Assembly: GCA_947071285.1 (NCBI GenBank) | Contig: CAMTFK010000022.1 | Location: 1 to 33,146, forward strand | Direction of reading: 5' to 3' | DNA from: an uncultured Bacteroides sp. | GTDB lineage: Bacteria; Bacteroidota; Bacteroidia; Bacteroidales; Bacteroidaceae | DNA length: 33,146 nucleotides | Shown here: positions 25,338-33,047 of the stretch, piece after piece | Layout of the letters: each line of letters opens with the position of its first letter | How positions within the stretch are numbered: position 1 is the stretch's first letter | The notes under the pieces: model-generated | What the model was told of the DNA's origin: nothing | Database searches by the model: none | What the model saw: only the letters and a program-made list of their open reading frames with translations | Position numbers and translations under genes: made by a program

Positions 25338-26345
25338 ATGATGAATAAATTCATAAACGATCCGGATAACCTGACGGCGGAACTGCTGGAGGGATATGCA
25401 ATGGCCTATAGCAATCAGGTAGCCATTGGTGGAGAAAATATTATAGTGCGTGCACATGCAAAGGCAGAAGACCGGGTTGCCGTTATCACTTTGGGTGGTT
25501 CCGGTCATGAACCTGCATTGAGTGGTTTTGTAGGCGACGGTATGTTGGACTGCTCTGTGGTTGGCGATATTTTCGCCGCTCCGGGTGCCCAGCGTTTGTT
25601 TCAGGCTTTGCAGATGTTTAAGCGTGAAGCCGGTATTTTGTTGGTGGTGCTGAACCACTCCGGCGACGTGATGAGTGCAAACATGGCATGCCAGTTGGCA
25701 GAACGCACGGGCATCAAGGTGAAGACGATTCTGACGCATGATGACATCAGCGCCGGGCTGGATGCACCGGACGATGACCGTCGTGGTCTGGCGGGTTGTG
25801 TGCCTCTGATTAAGATAGTAGGTGCTGCTGCCGAAGAAGGCAAATCTCTGGATGAGATTATCGAAATCGGTGAACGATTCAATGCGCGGCTGGCTACGCT
25901 GGCTGTAGCCATGAAATCCTGTACCCATCCGCAGAATGGCATGAACATTTCCGACCTTCCCGATGGTGAGATTGAAATTGGTATGGGGCAGCATGGCGAA
26001 GGCGGTGGCGGTCGGAAGCAACTGGTTTCCGCCGACGATACGGCCGAAGAAATGATAGGTCTTCTGATGAAGAAATTGCAACCCCGGGCCGGTAATAAGG
26101 CTCTGCTCATCATCAATGGGGTAGGTGCAACCACGCACATGGAAATGAACATCGTCTATCGTAAGGCCCATCAGGTGCTCGAAAATGCCGGTATTGAAGT
26201 AGCTTCAGCCCGCATCGGTGAGTTGCTGACTGTACAGGAACAGGCCGGTTTCCAGATGATTCTCGGTTTGCTGGATGATGACCATGTGGATTATCTGAAT
26301 AACAGTATGTCGAACGCTCCTTACTGGACGACTATCGGACGATAA
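25338..26345 (+). CDS. dhaK: Dihydroxyacetone-kinase-type substrate subunit (DhaK-like)
   Basis: This 335-residue cytosolic protein has the DhaK fold and active site. His57 (GGSGHEPALSG), Asp110 (NHSGDVMSANMA) and His219 (GMGQHGEGGGG) each lie one residue beyond E. coli DhaK His56, Asp109 and His218. His218 is the residue that forms the covalent hemiaminal with the ketose carbonyl. The loop after it reads GEGGGGR rather than the more common GEPG, which may alter the substrate pocket. It is followed three bases later by the DhaL gene. Because no PTS DhaM is present, the pair probably uses ATP. Paralogues phosphorylate other short ketoses such as erythrulose, so dihydroxyacetone itself is only one option. 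Confidence 0.92.
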   Translation: MMNKFINDPDNLTAELLEGYAMAYSNQVAIGGENIIVRAHAKAEDRVAVITLGGSGHEPALSGFVGDGMLDCSVVGDIFAAPGAQRLFQALQMFKREAGILLVVLNHSGDVMSANMACQLAERTGIKVKTILTHDDISAGLDAPDDDRRGLAGCVPLIKIVGAAAEEGKSLDEIIEIGERFNARLATLAVAMKSCTHPQNGMNISDLPDGEIEIGMGQHGEGGGGRKQLVSADDTAEEMIGLLMKKLQPRAGNKALLIINGVGATTHMEMNIVYRKAHQVLENAGIEVASARIGELLTVQEQAGFQMILGLLDDDHVDYLNNSMSNAPYWTTIGR

Positions 26346-26348
26346 AAG

Positions 26349-26963
26349 ATGGATAAACTGACAATAGATGATTTTAAGAAGATGCTTCGTAATGCCCTGG
26401 CGTGCATTACGGAACGCGCCGATGAGTTTTCAAAGCTGGATGCAGTGCTGGGCGACGGCGACCATGGCACGGCTATCGTGCAATCCATGTCAGCCCTTGT
26501 GGCTACGGCTGAACGGGGAACTGAATTCCGGTCTATGCTGAATGATATGAGCTTCCATTTGATGCTCGAAATCAGCGGCTCCACAAGTACTTTGCTGGGT
26601 GGCTTCTTCCTCGGAATGAGCGACCATGCGGCAGGCATCGAGCTGGATGCGGTAGGTGTAAAGGCCATGTTTGCAGGCGGACTTGAAGGTGTAAAAAAAC
26701 AGACGAAAGCCAAGCAGGGAGACAAAACAATGATGGATGCCCTGATTCCGGCAGTAGAGGCCATCGAGGCGTGCGACTCCACAGATGTGAAAACCATCCT
26801 GCTGGCAGGTGCCGAAGCCGCTGTGCGGGGTGCTGAAGCTACAAAAGAGATGAAGGCAAACTTCGGGCGTGCCCGGAACTATGGTGAGCGTTCCATCGGT
26901 TATGCTGATTCAGGGGCGTGCTCCTGGTCGTGCATGTTCGATGCATTTGCCAGAGCTTTATAA
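26349..26963 (+). CDS. dhaL: Dihydroxyacetone-kinase-type nucleotide subunit (DhaL-like)
   Basis: This is a 204-residue all-helical nucleotide-binding partner of DhaK. Asp31, Asp36 and Asp38 in LDAVLGDGDHG match the three Mg-nucleotide ligands of E. coli DhaL (Asp30, 35, 37), and SGSTSTLLGGFFLG is the family glycine/serine loop. The C-terminal YGERSIGYADSGACSW is also typical. The start overlaps nothing and lies three bases after the DhaK stop, so translation is likely coupled to keep the subunits equal. A 222-base gap with a second 22-bp palindromic array separates it from the aldolase gene. Confidence 0.93.
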   Translation: MDKLTIDDFKKMLRNALACITERADEFSKLDAVLGDGDHGTAIVQSMSALVATAERGTEFRSMLNDMSFHLMLEISGSTSTLLGGFFLGMSDHAAGIELDAVGVKAMFAGGLEGVKKQTKAKQGDKTMMDALIPAVEAIEACDSTDVKTILLAGAEAAVRGAEATKEMKANFGRARNYGERSIGYADSGACSWSCMFDAFARAL

Positions 26964-27015
26964 AATAAGATATAAATAAAACTCTGTAATGTAGCGTGTT
27001 AGCAAGCGGTGAAAC

Positions 27016-27095
27016 TACTAATAGATAGTTATTCATTTACCTATGGGTAGTCTATCAATTACTACTTAGTAGTCAGTCAATTACCTGTAGGTAGT
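27016..27095. repeat. Second tandem array: four 22-bp imperfect palindromes
   Basis: The left half-sites TACT or TACC start at 27016, 27038, 27060 and 27082. The right half-sites TAGT start at 27026, 27048, 27070 and 27092. Both series run at exactly 22 bases, with six variable bases between halves (AATAGA, TATGGG, ACTTAG, TGTAGG). Units two to four begin after a shared CA(A/T)TTAC stretch. It fills the middle of the 26964-27185 gap between DhaL and the aldolase gene. The period and copy number equal those of the 14427-14514 array, but the sequences are unrelated. The flanks (26964-27011 and 27096-27185) are AT-rich and show no clear promoter box. Confidence 0.88.
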
Positions 27096-27185
27096 TGAAG
27101 ATTGTTCAAATAGTGTTTAAATATCATTATGTGCAGTTGCTCATACGATTCATTATAGAACTATAAATAATAAAAAGATTAAGAA

Positions 27186-28061
27186 ATGGCTGATTTAGAT
27201 GATTTGAGAGAAGGCGCCAACTTTGGTTTAGGTGTTGCCTCTTCTAATAATAGTTTTCATGTGAAAGGAGCGGAAAACCTTCCGTGGGGAATGAAAGACC
27301 GCCTGTCGCGCATCTTCAACCCCCAAACGGGCCGCACCGTGATGCTGGCCTTCGACCATGGCTTCATCATGGGCCCCACGTCCGGGCTGGAACGTATCGA
27401 TTTGAGCATCGTCCCCCTGATAGAGTATGCCGACTGCCTGATGTGCACCCGTGGTATTCTCCGCACGATGATACCTCCCACAACCAATAAACCCATCTGC
27501 CTCCGTTCCGATGCGGGCACTTCCATCCTGACGGAGCTGAATGATAATGTTCTGATTGACGTTGAAGACGCCCTCCGCCTGAACGTATCGGCAATGGCTG
27601 TGATGCTTTCTATCGGCGATGCTGCCCACGAAGCGAAAACGATTGCCAACCTCTATCAAGCTGTTGACCGGGGTGCCCGCTACGGAATCCCCGTGATGGG
27701 TGTCACGGCTGTAGGTAAGGACATGGCACGTGATGCACGTTATTTCGGTCTGGCTTCCCGCATTGCTGCCGAGAATGGCGCCAACATTGTGAAAACCTAT
27801 TATTGCGACGGTTTTGAGAATGTAGTGGCTGCTTGTCCTGTTCCTGTGGTGATTGCGGGCGGCAAGAAACTTCCCGAGCTGGAAGCGCTGGAATTGTGCT
27901 ACAAGGCCATCAGCGAAGGTGCTGCAGGCGTAGATATGGGACGTAATGTATTTCAGTCCGAAGCTCCGGCTGCCATGATACAAGCCGTTCATGCAGTGGT
28001 GCACGATGGACTGAAACCTGAACAGGCGCTTGAGCTGTTCAACGAACTGAAGAGTAAGTAA
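27186..28061 (+). CDS. LsrF-like class I (Schiff-base) aldolase/thiolase
   Basis: This 291-residue cytosolic TIM-barrel protein of the DeoC/LacD/FbaB group is very close in pattern to E. coli LsrF. It shares MADLDD at the start, WGM..RLSRIFNPxTGxTVMLAFDHG, ADxLMCTRGILR, VGKDMxRDxRYF, CPVPxVIAGGKKLPE and GVDMGRNxFQS. Lys203 in IVKTYYCDGF falls at the same number as the LsrF Schiff-base lysine. LsrF transfers an acetyl group from 3-hydroxy-2,4-pentanedione-5-phosphate to CoA, giving dihydroxyacetone phosphate and acetyl-CoA. No LsrK, LsrG or Lsr transporter is present; DhaKL just upstream could supply the phosphorylated substrate instead. It may cleave a phosphorylated ketose other than the AI-2 product. 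Confidence 0.88.
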   Translation: MADLDDLREGANFGLGVASSNNSFHVKGAENLPWGMKDRLSRIFNPQTGRTVMLAFDHGFIMGPTSGLERIDLSIVPLIEYADCLMCTRGILRTMIPPTTNKPICLRSDAGTSILTELNDNVLIDVEDALRLNVSAMAVMLSIGDAAHEAKTIANLYQAVDRGARYGIPVMGVTAVGKDMARDARYFGLASRIAAENGANIVKTYYCDGFENVVAACPVPVVIAGGKKLPELEALELCYKAISEGAAGVDMGRNVFQSEAPAAMIQAVHAVVHDGLKPEQALELFNELKSK

Positions 28062-28078
28062 CACCGACTATAAAAGGA

Positions 28079-28978
28079 ATGATGAGGTTTTATATTATTA
28101 TTTGGGTCATTCTTTCCATGGGATTCCGGGCGGCAGCGCAAGATAAACTTTTGGTTGCCGGCTCCGGGAATCCGCATATTCTGCTGGTAGACAAACAAAC
28201 CGGCAATGTGGAGTGGAAACATGCTTTAGAAAAGGGGGAAGAATGTAATACGGTCGCTCTGACCCGGAAAGGCGAAGTGCTGTATTCCTATAAACGGGGA
28301 GCCAAGCTTGTGACTTGGGACCACCGGGTGGTCTGGGATTATCCGGTACCGGACCAGACAGAATTGCAGTCGGCCACCTTGCTGCGCAGTGGGGGTGTAT
28401 TGCTTGGGATATGTGGTAATCCTGCCCGGTTCGTAGAATTGGATAAGAACGGTAAAGAAGTGAACGAAGTCCTACTGGACTTGGAAGTTGAAAGGCCCCA
28501 CAACCAGTTCCGCCAGGTATTTCAGCTTCGGAATAAGAATTATCTGATACCGGTAATGGCCAGGCAGAAAGTGCTGGAAGTGACGCGTAAAGGGAAGGTG
28601 GTGGCGGAACATCAGATTGAGGGCAAAGCATTCTCATCACTCGAACTGAAAGATGGCAACTTGCTGTTGCCTTGTGGAGACGGACATTATTATATGGTGA
28701 TTGACCGCCGGACGGGAGAGGAACTAAAGCGGACGAATGCTAATGATATACCGGGAGTGGCCTTGTTGTTTGTCGGGCAGATATTGCAGTTGAAGAATCA
28801 GAATCTATTGATTTGTAATTGGTACGGACATACAAAAGACGTTACTGTGGACGAACCGCAATTGATAGAAATAGATAAAGAAGGTAAAGTGGTGTGGAGC
28901 TTGCACGATAAGGAGAATGTGGGTAAGATATCTGCTGCCTGTTATTTGAAAGATTTCCGGTTACCGGACTTAAAATAG
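28079..28978 (+). CDS. Exported PQQ-like beta-propeller protein
   Basis: This 299-residue protein has a signal peptide (FYIIIWVILSMGFRAAAQ) and repeated propeller blades of the form KLLVAGSGNPHILLVDKQTGNVEWKH, RFVELDKNGKEV and QLIEIDKEGKVVWSL. These resemble PQQ-dependent dehydrogenase blades, but at about 280 mature residues it is half the size of such enzymes and lacks an obvious PQQ site. A binding or scaffold role in the periplasm is more likely than catalysis. It sits 17 bases after the aldolase gene and 25 bases before the multidomain cytochrome gene, so it is probably co-transcribed and may dock with those exported redox proteins. ATGs at 28079 and 28082 are equivalent. Confidence 0.75.
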   Translation: MMRFYIIIWVILSMGFRAAAQDKLLVAGSGNPHILLVDKQTGNVEWKHALEKGEECNTVALTRKGEVLYSYKRGAKLVTWDHRVVWDYPVPDQTELQSATLLRSGGVLLGICGNPARFVELDKNGKEVNEVLLDLEVERPHNQFRQVFQLRNKNYLIPVMARQKVLEVTRKGKVVAEHQIEGKAFSSLELKDGNLLLPCGDGHYYMVIDRRTGEELKRTNANDIPGVALLFVGQILQLKNQNLLICNWYGHTKDVTVDEPQLIEIDKEGKVVWSLHDKENVGKISAACYLKDFRLPDLK

Positions 28979-29003
28979 GAGATTAACTTTAGAACAAAGT
29001 ATT

Positions 29004-32000
29004 ATGAATAAGAAATTATTAGTAATGTCTGTATGCATTGCTTTATCGCTCCCTGGCATGGCACAGCGGAGGGCAAGTGCAAAAGTGAAAGAGCCTGCTA
29101 CGTGGGCGGAAAGCATTGCTGCGGCTAAGAACCAGGCCTATGCAGAGATGCAGAAAACTTGTTTGCCCGTTGCATCGAAGGTAATCAAGGCAAAGGAAGC
29201 GGCAGTACCTTTTTCGGCTGACGTGACCGGACTGGATGAAATGGTACTCTATACCTGGGGAACCGTAGACGGCACGGGAGACGACCAGGCTGTATGGGCA
29301 AATGCCAAACTGGTGGCAGCCGATGGTTCATCCGTCTGGCTGAACGACCTCAGAGATACATTCAAGAAGACAGGCAGCGGTAACTTGCGTTTCAATGAGA
29401 ATGCCAAGGCACAGGATGTTGTCATGAAAGGCAAAACCTATAAACGCACGATTATGGCGAACGCCAACGCCCAGATTGTTGTGCCTTTGGATAAGAAATA
29501 TGTCCGCTTCGAGGCAGAGATTGGTTTGGAGAACCGCTCTTCCTCCGGTACGGTGATTTTCCGCCTTCAAGGCATTACGGGTTCCGAAGCTGCTGCGGAC
29601 ATCGTGTCGAAATACCCCACTCAGGCCACTCTCTTTCTGCCTTTCGGTGGAAGTGACATGAAAGCGCTGGTCACCACGCACGATGCCGCTATCGAAAAGC
29701 ATATAGCGACCGAAGTAGCAAATCTGTTGAAAGATAAAACCTACTTCACCGCACAGATTGCGCAGATTGCCTCGAAACCGACATTGGATGAACAAGTCAT
29801 CGGATATCTGGACCTGGCACAGGCGGCAATGAATGTGTATCAGTTGCAGGAATCCCTGAGCTGGCTCAATATGCGTGCCATCGAAGAGGCTTACAATGAT
29901 ATGGCGCAGGATGCCAATTACGATAAGAATACTAATCAGGCACGGCTTGCCGAACTGAAGTTGCTGACAGGAAAAGGTTTCTCCGGCATCTATAAGAATG
30001 ATGCATCGGCTCTGGAAGCTGCCAACAAGGCCTTGCAACTGAAACGTGATATTTTACTGGCGAACACGGCATTGGATATGGATAAGATTATCGTCGGCCG
30101 TTATAAGGTAGGAACCTCTGCCCGCCAGGTCACCCCGCGTGCTCTGGGCACACAAAACAATAACTGGTCTAACCAGACCTCTGCTTCCCGTGGTGGTTTC
30201 AACGCCGAAATAGCTGAACTGACCAATCTGCGCGGAGACGTTCAGAGCCGGACTATTTTCAAGCCGAGTAACGGCTCTTCCGTCCCTGACTTGAAACTGC
30301 ATTGGGATGCCGAACGGCTCATGTTCTCTATGATAGACACCGACCGTCGCTGGCAAGTGTTCGAAGTGAAACTGGATGGTACAGGTCTGAAAAAGCTGAT
30401 TGAGACTCCGGAGAAAGACCTGGAATTCTTCGATGCCACCTATTTGCCTTCCGGTAAGATTATTGCCGTTTCCAATATCGGCTATAATGGTGTACCCTGT
30501 GTGAATGGTAATGACGAAGTAGGCAATATGTGCTTGTACGACCCGAAAGATGGTTCTCTGCGCCGTCTCACTTTCGATCAGGATGCCAACTGGGCGCCTA
30601 CGGTGATGAATAACGGTCGCATCATGTACACCCGTTGGGAGTATACCGATCTGACCCATTACTTCTCCCGCTTTGTAATGCACATGAATCCGGATGGAAC
30701 CGAACAGAAATCCTTGTACGGCAGTGGCTCTTACTTCCCCAACAGTACGTTTGATGCCAAACCTCTGCCGGGTGGTTCTTCACAGTTTATAGGTGTGATT
30801 TCCGGTCACCACGGTGTAACCCGTTCCGGACGCCTGATGCTGTTCGACCCTTCAAAGAGCCGTAAGTCGGAGAAAGGAATGTTGCAGGAACTGCCCTTCC
30901 GCGACCGTAAGATTGAGCCGATTGTAAAAGACCGTTTGGTGGATGGCGTATGGCCTCAGTTCATCAAGCCTTATCCATTGACGGATAAATATTTCCTTGT
31001 TACAGCCAAACTGAATGAAAGCGCCCTGTGGGGTGTTTATCTGGTAGACGTTTATGATAACCTGACACTGATTGCAGAGTTTGAAGGAGAAGGGCTTATT
31101 TGTCCTACTCCGGTGATGAAACGTCCGGTTCCTCCGGCGATTCCTGAGAAGATTAAACCGGACAGCAAGGAAGCTACCGTGTTTATTCAGGATATCTACG
31201 AAGGTGAAGGACTGGAAGGTGTGCCCCGTGGCACAGTGAAAGCTTTCCGCGTGCTCGCCTACGAATACGCTTACAACAAGACTCCTTCCGACCATTGGGC
31301 ACAGGGGATTCAGAGCGGTTGGGACATCAAACGTTTGTTGGGTACGGTTCCTGTTGAAGAGGACGGTTCTGCCATCTTTACGATTCCTGCCAATACGCCT
31401 ATCTCGTTGCAACCGTTGGATTCGGAAGGACGTGCCATTCAGTGGATGCGTAGCTGGCTGACAGGTATGCCGGGTGAAACAGTTTCCTGTGTCGGTTGCC
31501 ACGAAGACCAGAATCAACTTCCTATTCCCAAACGTGTAAAAGCCTCAACAATGGCTCCTCATGCCATCACGAAGCCGGAGGGCGGAGTACGCTCTTTCAC
31601 TTTCGACCTGGAAGTACAGCCTGTACTCGACCGTGCTTGTATTGCCTGTCACGATGGCTCCAACAAACTGGCCGACTTCACCGGCGGAAAGATTGATAAG
31701 TTCTCCGGATTCGGAGTCAGCTATCTGAACCTTCATCCTTACGTATACCGTCAAGGTCCCGAAGCTGAAATCGAAGTGCTCGACCCGTATGAATATCATG
31801 CCTCTGTAAGCCCGTTAATCAAGATACTGAAAACCGGACATCATGGTGTGGAACTGACCGATAAAGAATGGCAGGCCCTCTACAACTGGATTGACTTCAA
31901 CGCTCCTTATCATGGCAAGTTCAATGCCAATGAGTTCAAGGGAGTGGAACAAATCAGCCGTCGTACGGAACTGACAGAAAAGTATGCAGGTTCCGGTGTG

Positions 32001-32996
32001 GACTGGCAAGCTGAAATTCGTTCGTATGCCAAGTATCTGGAAGGTCAGGATAAACCTGCTCCTGTAAAACCGGAGAAGAAAGAATATAAAGACAAGGATG
32101 TGAAAGTGAAAGGCTGGCCGTTTGATAAATCCGTTGCGCAGGCTATGCTTGCTAAGGAAAACAATGCCAAGATGAGCATCGAATTGGCTCCGGGCATAAA
32201 GATGAACTTCGTCCGCATTCCGGCCGGTTCGTTTGTGATGGGTAGCAACAGAGGTCATTCTGATTATTCTCCTGCCCACAAGCAGGTAGTGAAGAAAGCA
32301 TTCTGGATGGGTGAAATAGAAGTAAGCAATGAACAGTTCCGCACTCTTTTCCCCGAACACGACAGTCGCTTCATACGCCAGTTGTGGAAAGACCACGTAC
32401 ACGAGGGTTATCCTGCCAATAATCCGGAACAGCCTGCCATACGTGTAAGCTGGGAAGAAGCAATGGCATTCTGCCGGAAACTGAGCGAAAAGACCGGTAT
32501 GAAGATTACTCTGCCTACCGAGGTACAGTGGGAATGGGCCTGCCGTGCGGGTAGCGACGGTGAATTCTGGTATGGTTCGTTGAATACCGACTTCGGCAAG
32601 TACGAGAACTTGGCGGATAAACACCTGAATCAGATGGCTGTTCGCGGGGTGAATCCGATGCCGATGCGGGAGACTGACCCTTGGTATAAGTACTATACTT
32701 ATCAACCCAAGGAGAATGGTGTGGACGACGGCAATATGCTGATGGTGAAAGGTGGCGGTTATCAGGCCAACCCGTGGGGTTTGTATGATATGCAAGGTAA
32801 CGTTGCCGAGTGGACTTCTTCCGATTACTCTCCTTATCCTTACAATGAGAAAGCACAGGGCACAGGTACGGAAAAGGTAGTTAGAGGAGGCTCGTGGAAC
32901 GATCATCCGAAAACATCCACCGCATATTACCGCCGGGCTTATCTGCCTTGGCAGAAAGTATATAATGTAGGCTTTCGTGTGATTATTGAAGAGTAG
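29004..32996 (+). CDS. Multidomain HzsA-like / cytochrome c / FGE-like exported protein
   Basis: This 1330-residue protein has a signal peptide (KLLVMSVCIALSLPGMA). Its parts in order are an NPCBM-like carbohydrate-binding module (about 60-195, FSADVTGLDEMVLYTWG...), a helical region (about 230-350), and a TolB/PD40-type propeller (about 395-740; LHWDAERLMFSMIDTDRRWQVFEVKLDG, ILKTGHH further on). A di-heme cytochrome c region follows (CVGCH 829-833 and CIACH 879-883), then an FGE/SUMF-like C-terminal domain (about 1068-1329; RIPAGSFVMGSN, LPTEVQWEWACRAG, GNVAEWTS, VVRGGSW, NVGFRVI). The middle resembles HzsA-related proteins known from Planctomycetes. The FGE active-site cysteines are missing, so sulfatase activation is unlikely and the domain may be a binding fold. 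It is the last gene of the run. I infer a surface or periplasmic redox protein that binds a sugar substrate. Confidence 0.82.
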   Translation: MNKKLLVMSVCIALSLPGMAQRRASAKVKEPATWAESIAAAKNQAYAEMQKTCLPVASKVIKAKEAAVPFSADVTGLDEMVLYTWGTVDGTGDDQAVWANAKLVAADGSSVWLNDLRDTFKKTGSGNLRFNENAKAQDVVMKGKTYKRTIMANANAQIVVPLDKKYVRFEAEIGLENRSSSGTVIFRLQGITGSEAAADIVSKYPTQATLFLPFGGSDMKALVTTHDAAIEKHIATEVANLLKDKTYFTAQIAQIASKPTLDEQVIGYLDLAQAAMNVYQLQESLSWLNMRAIEEAYNDMAQDANYDKNTNQARLAELKLLTGKGFSGIYKNDASALEAANKALQLKRDILLANTALDMDKIIVGRYKVGTSARQVTPRALGTQNNNWSNQTSASRGGFNAEIAELTNLRGDVQSRTIFKPSNGSSVPDLKLHWDAERLMFSMIDTDRRWQVFEVKLDGTGLKKLIETPEKDLEFFDATYLPSGKIIAVSNIGYNGVPCVNGNDEVGNMCLYDPKDGSLRRLTFDQDANWAPTVMNNGRIMYTRWEYTDLTHYFSRFVMHMNPDGTEQKSLYGSGSYFPNSTFDAKPLPGGSSQFIGVISGHHGVTRSGRLMLFDPSKSRKSEKGMLQELPFRDRKIEPIVKDRLVDGVWPQFIKPYPLTDKYFLVTAKLNESALWGVYLVDVYDNLTLIAEFEGEGLICPTPVMKRPVPPAIPEKIKPDSKEATVFIQDIYEGEGLEGVPRGTVKAFRVLAYEYAYNKTPSDHWAQGIQSGWDIKRLLGTVPVEEDGSAIFTIPANTPISLQPLDSEGRAIQWMRSWLTGMPGETVSCVGCHEDQNQLPIPKRVKASTMAPHAITKPEGGVRSFTFDLEVQPVLDRACIACHDGSNKLADFTGGKIDKFSGFGVSYLNLHPYVYRQGPEAEIEVLDPYEYHASVSPLIKILKTGHHGVELTDKEWQALYNWIDFNAPYHGKFNANEFKGVEQISRRTELTEKYAGSGVDWQAEIRSYAKYLEGQDKPAPVKPEKKEYKDKDVKVKGWPFDKSVAQAMLAKENNAKMSIELAPGIKMNFVRIPAGSFVMGSNRGHSDYSPAHKQVVKKAFWMGEIEVSNEQFRTLFPEHDSRFIRQLWKDHVHEGYPANNPEQPAIRVSWEEAMAFCRKLSEKTGMKITLPTEVQWEWACRAGSDGEFWYGSLNTDFGKYENLADKHLNQMAVRGVNPMPMRETDPWYKYYTYQPKENGVDDGNMLMVKGGGYQANPWGLYDMQGNVAEWTSSDYSPYPYNEKAQGTGTEKVVRGGSWNDHPKTSTAYYRRAYLPWQKVYNVGFRVIIEE

Positions 32997-33047
32997 AGAA
33001 CAAGCTACAAGCTACGAGCGCCTTTCGGCGTGTTACTTACGAATAGA

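Noticed and set aside
25002..28061. A complete lsr (AI-2) operon.
   Set aside because: Only an LsrF-like enzyme is present; no LsrK, LsrG, LsrB or ABC transporter genes were seen.
29004..32996. C-terminal domain as a functional formylglycine-generating enzyme (sulfatase activator).
   Set aside because: The fold motifs are present but the catalytic cysteines near the GFRV end are absent (region reads YYRRAYLPWQKVYNVGFRV), and no sulfatase lies in the window.
33019..33030. CGCC-TTTC-GGCG hairpin as terminator of the last operon.
   Set aside because: The stem is only four pairs and is not followed by a T-run, so the evidence is too weak.
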